A stretch of 38,201 nt of DNA, taken from Fidelibacterota bacterium (GTDB lineage Bacteria > Fidelibacterota > UBA8477 > JABMPR01). The translations under genes were made by a program, and so were the position numbers. Shown one piece after another: positions 7,680 through 15,804 of the stretch. Under the pieces are notes generated by a model. It saw only the letters and a list, made by a program, of their open reading frames with translations, was not told where the DNA came from and did no database searches. The stretch is from positions 1-38,201 of the forward strand of contig JAERTJ010000012.1 of assembly GCA_016844945.1 (NCBI GenBank), written 5' to 3'. Every line of letters starts with the position of its first letter. Position 1 is the stretch's first letter.

Positions 7680-8608
7680 TGGCTACTCCAAAAAAATTAG
7701 CCGGTATTGATAAAGCCGCAGTCCTTTTTGATATTTTGGGAGCACGTCTTGCAGGACAGTTGTTCCCCAATCTCACCGATGAGGAAATCATCGCTGTTCG
7801 TCAGCGGGTTCCAGAGATCAAAGATGTTCATTTTGAATACAAGAAAATGGTCCTAGAGGAATTCTATTTTTCCTTTATGTCCAAAAAGTTTGCCGCTGAA
7901 GCCAAAGAGGCGACCTCCCAACCTTTTTCTTTTCTGGATGGCATGACAGAAGTTCAACTTGCCTATCTCATTCGTTCAGAACCAACCCGTTCAGTCTCAA
8001 TACTTCTAGCTCAACTTCCCATTGAAATGCAAGGTCGACTCCTACAGAGATTACCAACTGAAGTTCGGACGAATGCCATGGTTGATCTGGGAAAAATTAA
8101 AGACGTACCGCTGGAAGCTGTCCTTGAAGTCGCTGCAGAATACCGTGAAAAAGCCAAGCAAATCCCATCTCAAGCAGAGTATTCTGAAGGTGGCGGTAAA
8201 GCTATGGCAGGTTTGTTGAGCACCATGGACACCAAAGAACAAAAACAATTTCTTGAATACCTCTCTCAAGAAGATCCGGAACTGGCAAAGGAAGTAAAGA
8301 AACACCACTTTACTTTTGACGGTATTCCCGCTCTTCCTGATGACATAATAAAAGAAGTTTTCGCCGAGCTTGATGTTGACCAGGTTGCTATAGCCCTGAA
8401 AGGACAATCCCAGGAGTTGTGTGACAGAGTGGTCGGTACCATGGCTCAGAGAAGACAGGCGATGTATGAGCCACTAGAAAAACCAGTCGCTCGCAAGCAG
8501 GTAGAGGCAGCACAGAAGAAGGTCGTAGAACAAATCCTTTTAATGGATGCAGACCCTGAAAATAATTTCAGTATCGAGGAGTTCGCTGAAGCCGACTTTA
8601 TCGAATAG
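7679..8608 (+). CDS. fliG: FliG-family motor switch/rotor protein
   Basis: The 309-residue product has the three-part FliG layout. The N-terminal domain begins LAGIDKAAVLFDILGARLAG and would bind the FliF-like tail. The middle domain carries LIRSEPTRSVSILLAQLP, where family EHPQ is changed to EPTR (101-104). HFTF at 210-213 replaces the usual MFxF hinge. The C-terminal domain keeps AIALKG with Lys241 (E. coli Lys264), MAQRR with Arg258 (Arg281), Glu264 (Asp288) and Arg272 in PVARKQVE (Arg297), the charged face touched by MotA; the Asp289 position appears to be Pro265. ATG 7679 overlaps the preceding TAA by one base, so translation is coupled. No fliM or fliN is seen. A hairpin terminator follows. 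Confidence 0.92.
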   Translation: MATPKKLAGIDKAAVLFDILGARLAGQLFPNLTDEEIIAVRQRVPEIKDVHFEYKKMVLEEFYFSFMSKKFAAEAKEATSQPFSFLDGMTEVQLAYLIRSEPTRSVSILLAQLPIEMQGRLLQRLPTEVRTNAMVDLGKIKDVPLEAVLEVAAEYREKAKQIPSQAEYSEGGGKAMAGLLSTMDTKEQKQFLEYLSQEDPELAKEVKKHHFTFDGIPALPDDIIKEVFAELDVDQVAIALKGQSQELCDRVVGTMAQRRQAMYEPLEKPVARKQVEAAQKKVVEQILLMDADPENNFSIEEFAEADFIE

Positions 8609-8656
8609 CTGTTGATAAGAAGATATCTCCGCTGTCCTGCACTAGCGAGATAGGAG

Positions 8657-8698
8657 GGGAGGCAGTCCGCCCGGACTGTCCTCCCTTCCGCCGTTTTT
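8657..8698 (+). terminator. Intrinsic terminator after the motor cluster
   Basis: A 13-bp stem with one bulged T (GGGAGGCAGTCCG at 8657-8669 against CGGACTGTCCTCCC at 8672-8685) is followed by TTCCGCCG and five T residues at 8694-8698. It lies between the convergent fliG and upp genes. The T run sits some bases past the stem, so strength is uncertain. Confidence 0.6.
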
Positions 8699-8717
8699 GG
8701 GCTGAGCCGACTAAGAC

Positions 8718-9347
8718 TCAGGTACCAAAATATCGGTCGCCAGCATCCCCGAGACCAGGGATGATATATCCAATATCATTTAAACCTTCATCTACAGAAG
8801 CTGTAAAAATGGAGATATCAGGATGCTTTGAAAAAACTTCTTTGATGCCTTCAGGTGCGGAAATCAATGTCAGTAGACTCAGGTCAGTTGCGCCGTATTC
8901 TTTAAGAATGTCTATGGCCGCGCATGCACTTCCACCGGTTGCCAACATGGGGTCTACAATAAAACAGCTGTGTGCTGATCGAGTGAAATCTGGTAGATTT
9001 TTATAGTATGTTTGCGGTTGAAGGGTCTCTTCATCTCTATAAAGACCCACAATCCCAACGTGTGCCTCTGGTATAAGTCTTAACCCCTCATCCACCATGG
9101 CAAGGCCGGCTCGTAGGATAGGAATAAACCAGATATCCTCAGCCACTACCATCTCGGTTGTGGTTTTCATAGGAGTCTCAACAGCTTGTTCAACCGCATT
9201 TAAAGATTCGGTGGCTGCCACCAGAACCATATTACTCAGTCGTTGTGCTGCTTCTCTAAATCGCTGACTATCAGTATCTTTGCTTCTAAGAATGACTAAG
9301 TTGTGTGAGACGAGTGGATGAGATTTCAACTCAATTACTTGGGACAA
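8718..9347 (-). CDS. upp: Uracil phosphoribosyltransferase
   Basis: This enzyme joins uracil to PRPP to give UMP in pyrimidine salvage. The 209-residue length is normal for the family. The PRPP-binding loop VDPMLATGGSA lies at 131-141, and the C-terminus IIPGLGDAGDRYFGT is the family's uracil-binding signature. The N-terminus (VIELKSHPLVSHNLVILRSK) aligns with typical UPP starts. This supports the TTG start at 9347, which follows GGAG at suitable distance. It is transcribed in the same direction as rarA and lptD, 164 bases after lptD, so it may have its own promoter; I see no convincing one. It converges with fliG. Confidence 0.95.
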   Translation of the reverse strand: MSQVIELKSHPLVSHNLVILRSKDTDSQRFREAAQRLSNMVLVAATESLNAVEQAVETPMKTTTEMVVAEDIWFIPILRAGLAMVDEGLRLIPEAHVGIVGLYRDEETLQPQTYYKNLPDFTRSAHSCFIVDPMLATGGSACAAIDILKEYGATDLSLLTLISAPEGIKEVFSKHPDISIFTASVDEGLNDIGYIIPGLGDAGDRYFGT

Positions 9348-9511
9348 CAGAGACTCCGAGCTTATGGTTTTGAACTGCTTGTTCTAAAAGTAATCCCGAA
9401 TAAAAAAAAGTCTACGCCTATTCTCTTCTGGTCTGAGAATGTTTTTTTCGATCTTGAGAATCCCAATCTGAAGCTCCCCTTCTTCATGGGCAGGACTTAA
9501 CTTCCAGACAA

Positions 9512-12500
9512 TTAATATCTTCGGTGGGCTGTATGCTCCAGTTTCAAATCCTGTAGCTGGTTGGCTTTTGGACGAATCATCAAATTGAAGCCCCCTCCAT
9601 ACCCCATAGGTGTCCATGATACTGTCAATTTCCAGCAATGCAGATCTCGAGTGACGCCAACTGAACCACCTACCAGTTTTTTCTCCATGAGATTAAATCT
9701 GGGATTATAGGTAATCGCCCAGTTTTCCGATAGATTAAATTTAAGGTTCGTTGACATGTTAAAGGTCTGGCGTGATTTTTCGTAGGGGTTGTGATGACTA
9801 TAGGAGTAACTAAAATTGAAACTTGCTGTCCAGGCCGCAACATTTTTACCTCGGCTTAAGGTGGGTGCCGTAAATTTTCCAACTGAAAACTCCTCAGTTG
9901 TGTCAGCATCCAGACTATCATTTAATGCAATGTCTCGATGTACCTCTCTCAAACCGCCAGGGGTATTGCCCTGTAGCCTGAAGCCAAAACTTAAGCTGGC
10001 CTTGGTCATACGCGGGGTTCTAAAAGTATTGATCTGTTGGGTTCCAGTTGTATCCCGTTCGTAAATCTCATATGTCATTCGTGGGCTTAGTTTGAAACTT
10101 TTCCCCAAGTTGATTTTCATGTTGCTGCTTATATCTGAGGCATTGAGGGAATCCTTTTTGAAATCGTAAGAGCCATTCATACTCCATGTTAAAAATTGAG
10201 ATTTACTCTCTTCATCATTTCTGAACAGCTTGTAATCGAACACATTATTAAGACTGTAATTCATGCTCAAGGCATCTCTGCTCGGCGTTCCACCTATATC
10301 ACTTCCAGCAAATCTGTCAAATCTGTGGGTTTCACCAGTTGTATCGGTCAATGTTTCTACATAACCCCAGAAGTCAGTAGAAAAATCAGGCGTATATCGT
10401 AGAGAAACAGAGGGTGTCAACGTGTGCCTGATAGCCTGAAGAGGTCCAATCTTCAGGGGGAAGATTCCATATAGTTTAGTATTCAAGCTGGCACTTGTAC
10501 TAAAGGTACCTCGTCGTATAAAACCTTTAATTTCTGTCGTTTGTATAGCTCCCGTACTTGTATCTACCATGACAAACCCATTGTTATCAAGGTTGGGAGT
10601 CAGATATTCAAAACCCCAGGCATCTTTATAATTAATGTTACCTACCAGTTTTAGCACTTTTAGTGCCTGAGTATTGCCAGAAAAGTTGATACTGTGATTC
10701 CAGAGCCGGGTATCATCCACTTCCTCTTCCCATAAAAGTGTGTCTGCAGCCAGGGAATCGGGGTTTTCATAAGATGAGTAACTCCATTTTCGACGATTGC
10801 TAAACGTGTTACTGTACCCCCAGCGAAAGTTGTTATACCATTGTTCCTGACTCCCCTTCACTTCAAAAAGTGGAGATGATGCACGACTGAAGCGGAAAGA
10901 AGGAAAAGACAAGGTTGGACCCGCTAAATTTATACCCGCTGACTCAGGCATCTCCTCCACCCGTCTCGTAACCTGGAGGTTCTCATCGTAAGTTCCACTA
11001 AGAGAGGCAGTACTGCTGATTTCCTCAAAACGCTTATTAATTGAGAGACCAGAGTGAAGTTTAGTGTCTGTTCTCTGACTCTGCTCGTGGCTGTAGCGTC
11101 TATCAAAATCAGCTGAACCGGAGAGGTTTCCATCAGCCCGAATGGTGAAACTGGGATCAATCGTTTGGGTGTGATTAAATTTGAGTCTCCATTTCCAGGT
11201 TGCAGGATCATCAAGGGCACCGCGTTCAGAAACCATGGAGGCATCAATACGACCGTTGTAGGAGTAACGTTTTTTATAGATTAGAACACTCCGTAAATCA
11301 AATTCTTCATATTGATCCCAGAAGGTTCCGGTCATCTTATAATCTGAATATTCATTAATTGCCCAATAGTATCCAAAGCCCTTAATGGCACGTCCACCAC
11401 CAGAGGGTCGATAATCATAGGAGGGTAAAATAAACCCTGATCTGCGCCCTTTTTGTTGAGGGAAAACGGCAAATGGTAGTGCCAGGAGTGGAATCTCAGC
11501 GATATACAAAACCACTGGTTTGGCAATGATAATTTTGTCAGTAAAAAGCTTCATTCTATTGCTGTAAAAGTAAAAGTGGGGATGTTCTTCCAGGCTACAG
11601 GTTGTATAGTAACCATCTTCCATGAGATAGATATCTTCATTGATACGAGTCAGTTCCTCTCCAAAATAGTTTCCTTCATCCATTTTGGTGCGACCGGCAG
11701 CTACTTTACCTCGTTGTGTTTTCAGGTCATAGATCATGCTTTTGCCATTAAAATCTTCCTGACCCTCCTGCTGGAGAATCGGAAAATCATCTGCCCCAAG
11801 AGTATCTACCTGGCTACGTGCGCGAAGGAGGTTCTGACGCCAGTAAACCCCGACCTGACCTGCCTGCAGCTTCATATCGCCATAGTCAATGATGGCTTTC
11901 TTTTTTAACAGGGTTGTTTCATACTGCATGCTATACGATATATCCTCAGCCCAGTATTTAATCGCGGTTTCAATATCGGCACTGCCTTTGGCTGGTGTAA
12001 ACTCACCTTCCGCCCCACCAGTCACTGTTATATCCGAGATGCTTGAGTCAGACAGGAGAATGAAAAGTGTATCTCCGCTGACCTTGTTGGATCCTTTATA
12101 GCGACCTTCCTCAATGACATTAAAATAGGAGGTTGCCATCTCAATTAGCGTGACGGTTTGGGGCTGGCCCTCATCAAACTCGACCGCCATGACTTTTCCG
12201 TCCAGCCAGTCAGTAAAGGTTGTGTCTAAATCTGCCTTCTCCTGGGTGAAATGAGGATTTTCAGGCACATAGACAGAGGCCAGTTCTCCATCCTCCATGT
12301 GAAGGTTGAAGACATCTCCTGTCAGAATGTAATCGTCTTCCTTCAACATGGGTTCATCTCGCATGATAGCAACATCATCTTCCTGCATATAGACCGCTTG
12401 ACCGCAGGTTCCAAGGGCATCCCCGTTGCGAAGATTGACATTTTGCCAGGCAAAGAAATAGCCCTCTTCCAGGCTAAGACTATCGGAATTTATGCGTAGG

Positions 12501-13150
12501 GTGGTGTCATCTGGTGACCATTTTCTAAATTTTGCATTCCCATAACTGAGGAGTGAATCCTTACCTGAAAAATAGAGCAGGTGATCTCCACTCACACTGA
12601 GACTATCCGTATTATTGACCATAGATGCAGATCCGCGGGCATCTCCCAATTGACTATTCTCATAATAGTAGATGGTATCTGCTTCAAGTGTGGAACCACT
12701 ATCCTGGAGGGCAGGCTCATCGGTGGCTAAGACTCTTTTTTGATCTATGTAATAACCCAGCTTTTCAGCTGTGACAATAAATGGGTCATCTTCAAACCGG
12801 GCATCCCCCACCATTTCTACATATTCTTTTTTACCGGTGTAGGTTGCCACTTTACCACTCAACCTGGATGTTTCAGTAACAATGAGGACGTTTCCACTGA
12901 GCAGTGCATCATCCTTTTCCATCTGAAATTCAGCCAGGTCACAACTCAGGACTGCATCACCGCGGCGAAATTTGACATCTCCGATGAGGCGTCTGAAGGT
13001 CACCCCATCACGATTAAATGACCGCATTTTATCAGCCTGGAGGAGTTCTAGCTTCTCACTTCTGGCAAATAAACCACCTGATAGACCAAGAAGCACGACT
13101 AGAAAAGTGGTCAAGGATCGAAGCATAGATGATGTTTTGATTAAGGGCAT
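9512..13150 (-). CDS. lptD: LPS-assembly protein LptD (OstA), long form
   Basis: LptD is the outer-membrane barrel that places lipopolysaccharide on the cell surface. The 1212-residue product has a signal peptide (SLTTFLVVLLGLSGGLFA). Repeated OstA/LptA-type jelly-roll strands follow over about the first 450 residues (GDVKFRRGDAVLSCDLAEFQ, later GDHLLYFSGKDSLLSYGNAKF). The family core lies near 505-590, with TTCSLEEHPHFYF, KPVVLYIAEIPLLALPF and RRSGFILPS. The remainder is a beta-barrel rich in aromatic strands. It is much longer than E. coli LptD (784), mainly through extra N-terminal OstA-like repeats, as in other FCB-group members. Two start codons eight codons apart are possible (13150 or 13126); neither has a clear ribosome site. 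It lies 15 bases after rarA. Confidence 0.9.
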   Translation of the reverse strand: MPLIKTSSMLRSLTTFLVVLLGLSGGLFARSEKLELLQADKMRSFNRDGVTFRRLIGDVKFRRGDAVLSCDLAEFQMEKDDALLSGNVLIVTETSRLSGKVATYTGKKEYVEMVGDARFEDDPFIVTAEKLGYYIDQKRVLATDEPALQDSGSTLEADTIYYYENSQLGDARGSASMVNNTDSLSVSGDHLLYFSGKDSLLSYGNAKFRKWSPDDTTLRINSDSLSLEEGYFFAWQNVNLRNGDALGTCGQAVYMQEDDVAIMRDEPMLKEDDYILTGDVFNLHMEDGELASVYVPENPHFTQEKADLDTTFTDWLDGKVMAVEFDEGQPQTVTLIEMATSYFNVIEEGRYKGSNKVSGDTLFILLSDSSISDITVTGGAEGEFTPAKGSADIETAIKYWAEDISYSMQYETTLLKKKAIIDYGDMKLQAGQVGVYWRQNLLRARSQVDTLGADDFPILQQEGQEDFNGKSMIYDLKTQRGKVAAGRTKMDEGNYFGEELTRINEDIYLMEDGYYTTCSLEEHPHFYFYSNRMKLFTDKIIIAKPVVLYIAEIPLLALPFAVFPQQKGRRSGFILPSYDYRPSGGGRAIKGFGYYWAINEYSDYKMTGTFWDQYEEFDLRSVLIYKKRYSYNGRIDASMVSERGALDDPATWKWRLKFNHTQTIDPSFTIRADGNLSGSADFDRRYSHEQSQRTDTKLHSGLSINKRFEEISSTASLSGTYDENLQVTRRVEEMPESAGINLAGPTLSFPSFRFSRASSPLFEVKGSQEQWYNNFRWGYSNTFSNRRKWSYSSYENPDSLAADTLLWEEEVDDTRLWNHSINFSGNTQALKVLKLVGNINYKDAWGFEYLTPNLDNNGFVMVDTSTGAIQTTEIKGFIRRGTFSTSASLNTKLYGIFPLKIGPLQAIRHTLTPSVSLRYTPDFSTDFWGYVETLTDTTGETHRFDRFAGSDIGGTPSRDALSMNYSLNNVFDYKLFRNDEESKSQFLTWSMNGSYDFKKDSLNASDISSNMKINLGKSFKLSPRMTYEIYERDTTGTQQINTFRTPRMTKASLSFGFRLQGNTPGGLREVHRDIALNDSLDADTTEEFSVGKFTAPTLSRGKNVAAWTASFNFSYSYSHHNPYEKSRQTFNMSTNLKFNLSENWAITYNPRFNLMEKKLVGGSVGVTRDLHCWKLTVSWTPMGYGGGFNLMIRPKANQLQDLKLEHTAHRRY

Positions 13151-13165
13151 CAGGGTTTGAATGGT

Positions 13166-14503
13166 TTATGAACCGGAAGGTTCCTCATAGCGTTCTGCCC
13201 ACAGGGTAACAAGACGTTCATAGATCCGCTTCTCAATACCTTCTGTACTTGGATGATAAAACTGCTTGGTTTTAAGATCTTCAGGGAAATAATTCTGATC
13301 AGCAAAATGGCCGGGTGAGTTATGAGGATAACTATAACCTTTTCCATAACCTTCATCTTTCATGAGGCTGGTGGGAGCGTTCCGCAGATGTAGGGGTACT
13401 GACTTGGCGCCCTCATCCCTCACAGTAGCCTGAGCTGTTCTGAGTGCCATGTAACTGGCGTTGCTCTTGGTGGTGGAAGCCAGGTAGGTTGTAACCTGGG
13501 AAAGGACGATTGCTCCTTCAGGCATACCAATAGCATGCACTGCCTGTAGACCTGAGGTAGCCAGAGTTAGTGCCTGGGGATCTGCATTACCCACATCCTC
13601 TGAAGCTAATATGATCAGACGCCGAGCTATAAAGATTGGGTCTTCTCCCCCTTCCAACATAACTGACAGCCAATAAAGCGAAGCATCCGGGTCGCTACCC
13701 CGCACACTTTTGATAAATGCGGAAATGGTATCGTAATGATAGTCACCGGTTTTATCATAGAGCTGATGTTTGTTCTGGAGCGCCTCACCCACATGTGCTT
13801 CAGTAACATTGATGATCTGATTTTCATCTCGATCAGGTGTTGCGACTGAAATGCTGATTTCAAGTGCATTTAGCAGCCGGCGTGCATCACCTGATACTGA
13901 CTCCAGCAACAAGTCCCTGGCATCTTCTTCGAATTGAATATCCTGAGTGCTTAGGAACAGATCCTCTGAGACAGCGTGTTTCAGTATCTGCTCTAAATCA
14001 TTCCTGGTGTGGGGTTTTAATTTGAGAACCTGACAGCGACTCAGAAGTGGAGAAATGACTTCAAAACTGGGATTTTCAGTTGTGGCGCCTATGAGTGTAA
14101 TCTCGCCATTTTCAACGGCCTGGAGCAAAGCATCCTGCTGGGCTTTATTAAACCGATGTATTTCATCAATAAACAAAATACTGGGCCGACCCAATTCACG
14201 ATTCGCCCGAGCTTTAGCCATGGCCTCGCGGACATCCTTCACGCCTGCTGAAACGGCTGAGAGTTCATAAAAATGGGAGTCACTCTGACCTGCAATAATC
14301 TTTGCCAGAGTGGTTTTTCCACAACCGGGGGGACCCCATAAAATAATGGAAAAAAGCCGCTCAGATTTCAGGGCTTTTGATAAAAGACGATCATCTGCAA
14401 CGAGGTGATTTTGCCCGAGAAATGCCTCAAGTGTGTCTGGGCGCATACGCTCCGCCAGGGGTGGTAGCGTACGTGGATTTTCGGCATTATTGAAAAGACT
14501 CAT
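13166..14503 (-). CDS. rarA: Replication-associated recombination protein A (MgsA/RarA AAA+ ATPase)
   Basis: RarA is a clamp-loader-like ATPase acting at stalled replication forks. The 445-residue product has the usual length. The N-terminal PLAERMRPDTLEAFLGQNHL is characteristic. Walker A is GPPGCGKT (57-64), Walker B is ILFIDE (109-114) followed by IHRFNKAQQDALL, and the sensor segment reads GATTENPSFEV. The C-terminal part (SDPDASLYWLSVMLEGGEDP, then YMALRTAQ) is the RarA tetramerisation domain, which separates it from RuvB and DnaX. It is the first gene of the rarA-lptD pair on the minus strand, divergent from the small membrane protein at 14683. Confidence 0.95.
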   Translation of the reverse strand: MSLFNNAENPRTLPPLAERMRPDTLEAFLGQNHLVADDRLLSKALKSERLFSIILWGPPGCGKTTLAKIIAGQSDSHFYELSAVSAGVKDVREAMAKARANRELGRPSILFIDEIHRFNKAQQDALLQAVENGEITLIGATTENPSFEVISPLLSRCQVLKLKPHTRNDLEQILKHAVSEDLFLSTQDIQFEEDARDLLLESVSGDARRLLNALEISISVATPDRDENQIINVTEAHVGEALQNKHQLYDKTGDYHYDTISAFIKSVRGSDPDASLYWLSVMLEGGEDPIFIARRLIILASEDVGNADPQALTLATSGLQAVHAIGMPEGAIVLSQVTTYLASTTKSNASYMALRTAQATVRDEGAKSVPLHLRNAPTSLMKDEGYGKGYSYPHNSPGHFADQNYFPEDLKTKQFYHPSTEGIEKRIYERLVTLWAERYEEPSGS

Positions 14504-14682
14504 GGCCTGGAAAATAACCCCTGTTGGTGATGGAATAAGGAAAAACTATTTTGAAATTGTGGTTTCAGGACTATCCCAACGAGAACTCCACGCCTCATAT
14601 TATAGTAGACGCTCTTCAAAGATTATGGTTTGTTGATTTATACGATCCCAATAGCTTACGAGATGCAAAAAGGAAAACTCTA

Positions 14683-14874
14683 ATGAAAAAAGCTGAACCG
14701 TTTTTTACTTTGGGACAATTATCTATGGTGTTGGGTCTTCTCGGATTTATGGCCAATACTTTTCTCTATGACCATCTACCGGTCATTTCCTTTTTTACAG
14801 GTCTCTTTCTGGGGCTTTCCCTGGTGATGAATCTTGCTTGCTTCTTGAGGCGAAAATCCGATAGTACAATCTGA
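14683..14874 (+). CDS. Small two-helix membrane protein
   Basis: The 63-residue reading begins MKKAEPFFTLGQLSMVLGLL and has two hydrophobic segments (about 9-27 and 33-52) with a basic tail (FLRRKSDSTI). The start at 14683 follows AAGGAAAA at good spacing. An in-frame TTG at 14551, also behind AAGGAAAA, would add 44 soluble residues, and I cannot rule it out. No family is recognised. The gene stands alone between divergent rarA and the repeat-bearing gap before trpA. Confidence 0.5.
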   Translation: MKKAEPFFTLGQLSMVLGLLGFMANTFLYDHLPVISFFTGLFLGLSLVMNLACFLRRKSDSTI

Positions 14875-14889
14875 CATATTATTGCCTAT

Positions 14890-15004
14890 CTTTCTGAGTG
14901 TAACGAAGAGTCTCTAAAGTTAAGTCGCGTGAAAGAGGCTAATGACATACCTTTAAAAAACTCCTGACTTGGGGATCAAGATTCTTCACTGTGTTCAGAA
15001 TGAC
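14890..15004. repeat. Inverted pair of degenerate palindromic repeats
   Basis: The unit at 14979-15004 reads AGATTCTTCACTGTG, then TTCAGAATGAC. The unit at 14890-14914, read on the opposite strand, is GAGACTCTTCGTTACACTC then AGAAAG. The two are related and face each other about 65 bases apart. They fill most of the gap between the small membrane protein and trpA, and may act as the transcript end for the trp operon. The layout is like the pairs around the GIY-YIG gene, but the sequence is a different family. Confidence 0.5.
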
Positions 15005-15012
15005 TTGAGCCA

Positions 15013-15804
15013 TCAACTGGTGATAAGTTTTTGAATAAAACCATCGACGGACTTTAATCCCTCATCAAGGGATTTATCCGCATACTCGCGAATTAGTGCG
15101 CTTCCCACAATCATTATATCAGCATACGGCTCCAGGGCTTGAATCTGGCTTTTCTCCGAAAGTCCGAAGCCTACAGATATGGGTAGATCACATTTTGCTC
15201 TTACAGATTGTAAATGTTTGATGGTTTGGTTGTCAATGCTGGTTTTCCGACCCGTTATTCCTGTTCGGGCCACACAATACACAAAACCGCTGGATTGACT
15301 GACAATTTCATCCAAGCGATGAGGTCGCGTGGTGGAGGCAATCACTTGAATTAAAGCCAGGTTATTTCTTCGACACCGCTCAATGAGCCCATTGTCAGCA
15401 TCTTCATCAAAAGGATAATCAGGTACAATAAGTCCTTGAACGCCAATTGTTCGCACCTTTTCACAAAATCTCTCCACACCATAATGATGCACGATATTGA
15501 AATAGGTCATAATCAGGACAGGTTTCTGTGTTGAATCACAAATGCGCTGAATCATGTCCAGGCTGCTTTGAACCGTCGTACCATTTTTTAGCGAGATCTC
15601 ATTGGCTGATGCAATGACAGGTCCATCAGCAACTGGGTCGGAAAAGGGAATCTGAATCTCCAGAAAATCAGCACCAGACTCAAATATCTGAGCGGCTATG
15701 CGTTCACTGCTTCCCATGTCAGGATACCCGGCTACGATATGCATCATAAATCCAGGACGGTTAGAATGCTTGATGGCTGCTAGTTGTCGATTTATTTTTT
15801 TCAT
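15013..15804 (-). CDS. trpA: Tryptophan synthase alpha subunit
   Basis: TrpA splits indole-3-glycerol phosphate to indole, which is channelled to TrpB. The 263-residue barrel carries the signature FLEIQIPFSDPVADGP, with the catalytic Glu and Asp, then GLIVPDYPFDEDADNG and the phosphate-binding VGFGLSEKSQ and MIVGSALI. It overlaps trpB by four bases (ATGA) and is the last gene of the trp operon. Confidence 0.96.
   Translation of the reverse strand: MKKINRQLAAIKHSNRPGFMMHIVAGYPDMGSSERIAAQIFESGADFLEIQIPFSDPVADGPVIASANEISLKNGTTVQSSLDMIQRICDSTQKPVLIMTYFNIVHHYGVERFCEKVRTIGVQGLIVPDYPFDEDADNGLIERCRRNNLALIQVIASTTRPHRLDEIVSQSSGFVYCVARTGITGRKTSIDNQTIKHLQSVRAKCDLPISVGFGLSEKSQIQALEPYADIMIVGSALIREYADKSLDEGLKSVDGFIQKLITS

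Noticed and set aside
7247..7791. Several minus-strand open frames rich in Ser/Pro/Gly across the 3' end of the FliF-like gene
   Set aside because: They are shadows of the Glu/Lys-rich coding strand, have no ribosome sites, and overlap a gene with clear domain matches.
9384..9638. Minus-strand 84-codon frame overlapping the lptD end and the lptD-upp gap
   Set aside because: Its first half lies inside the well-supported lptD C-terminus in another frame; the rest has no family likeness or good start.
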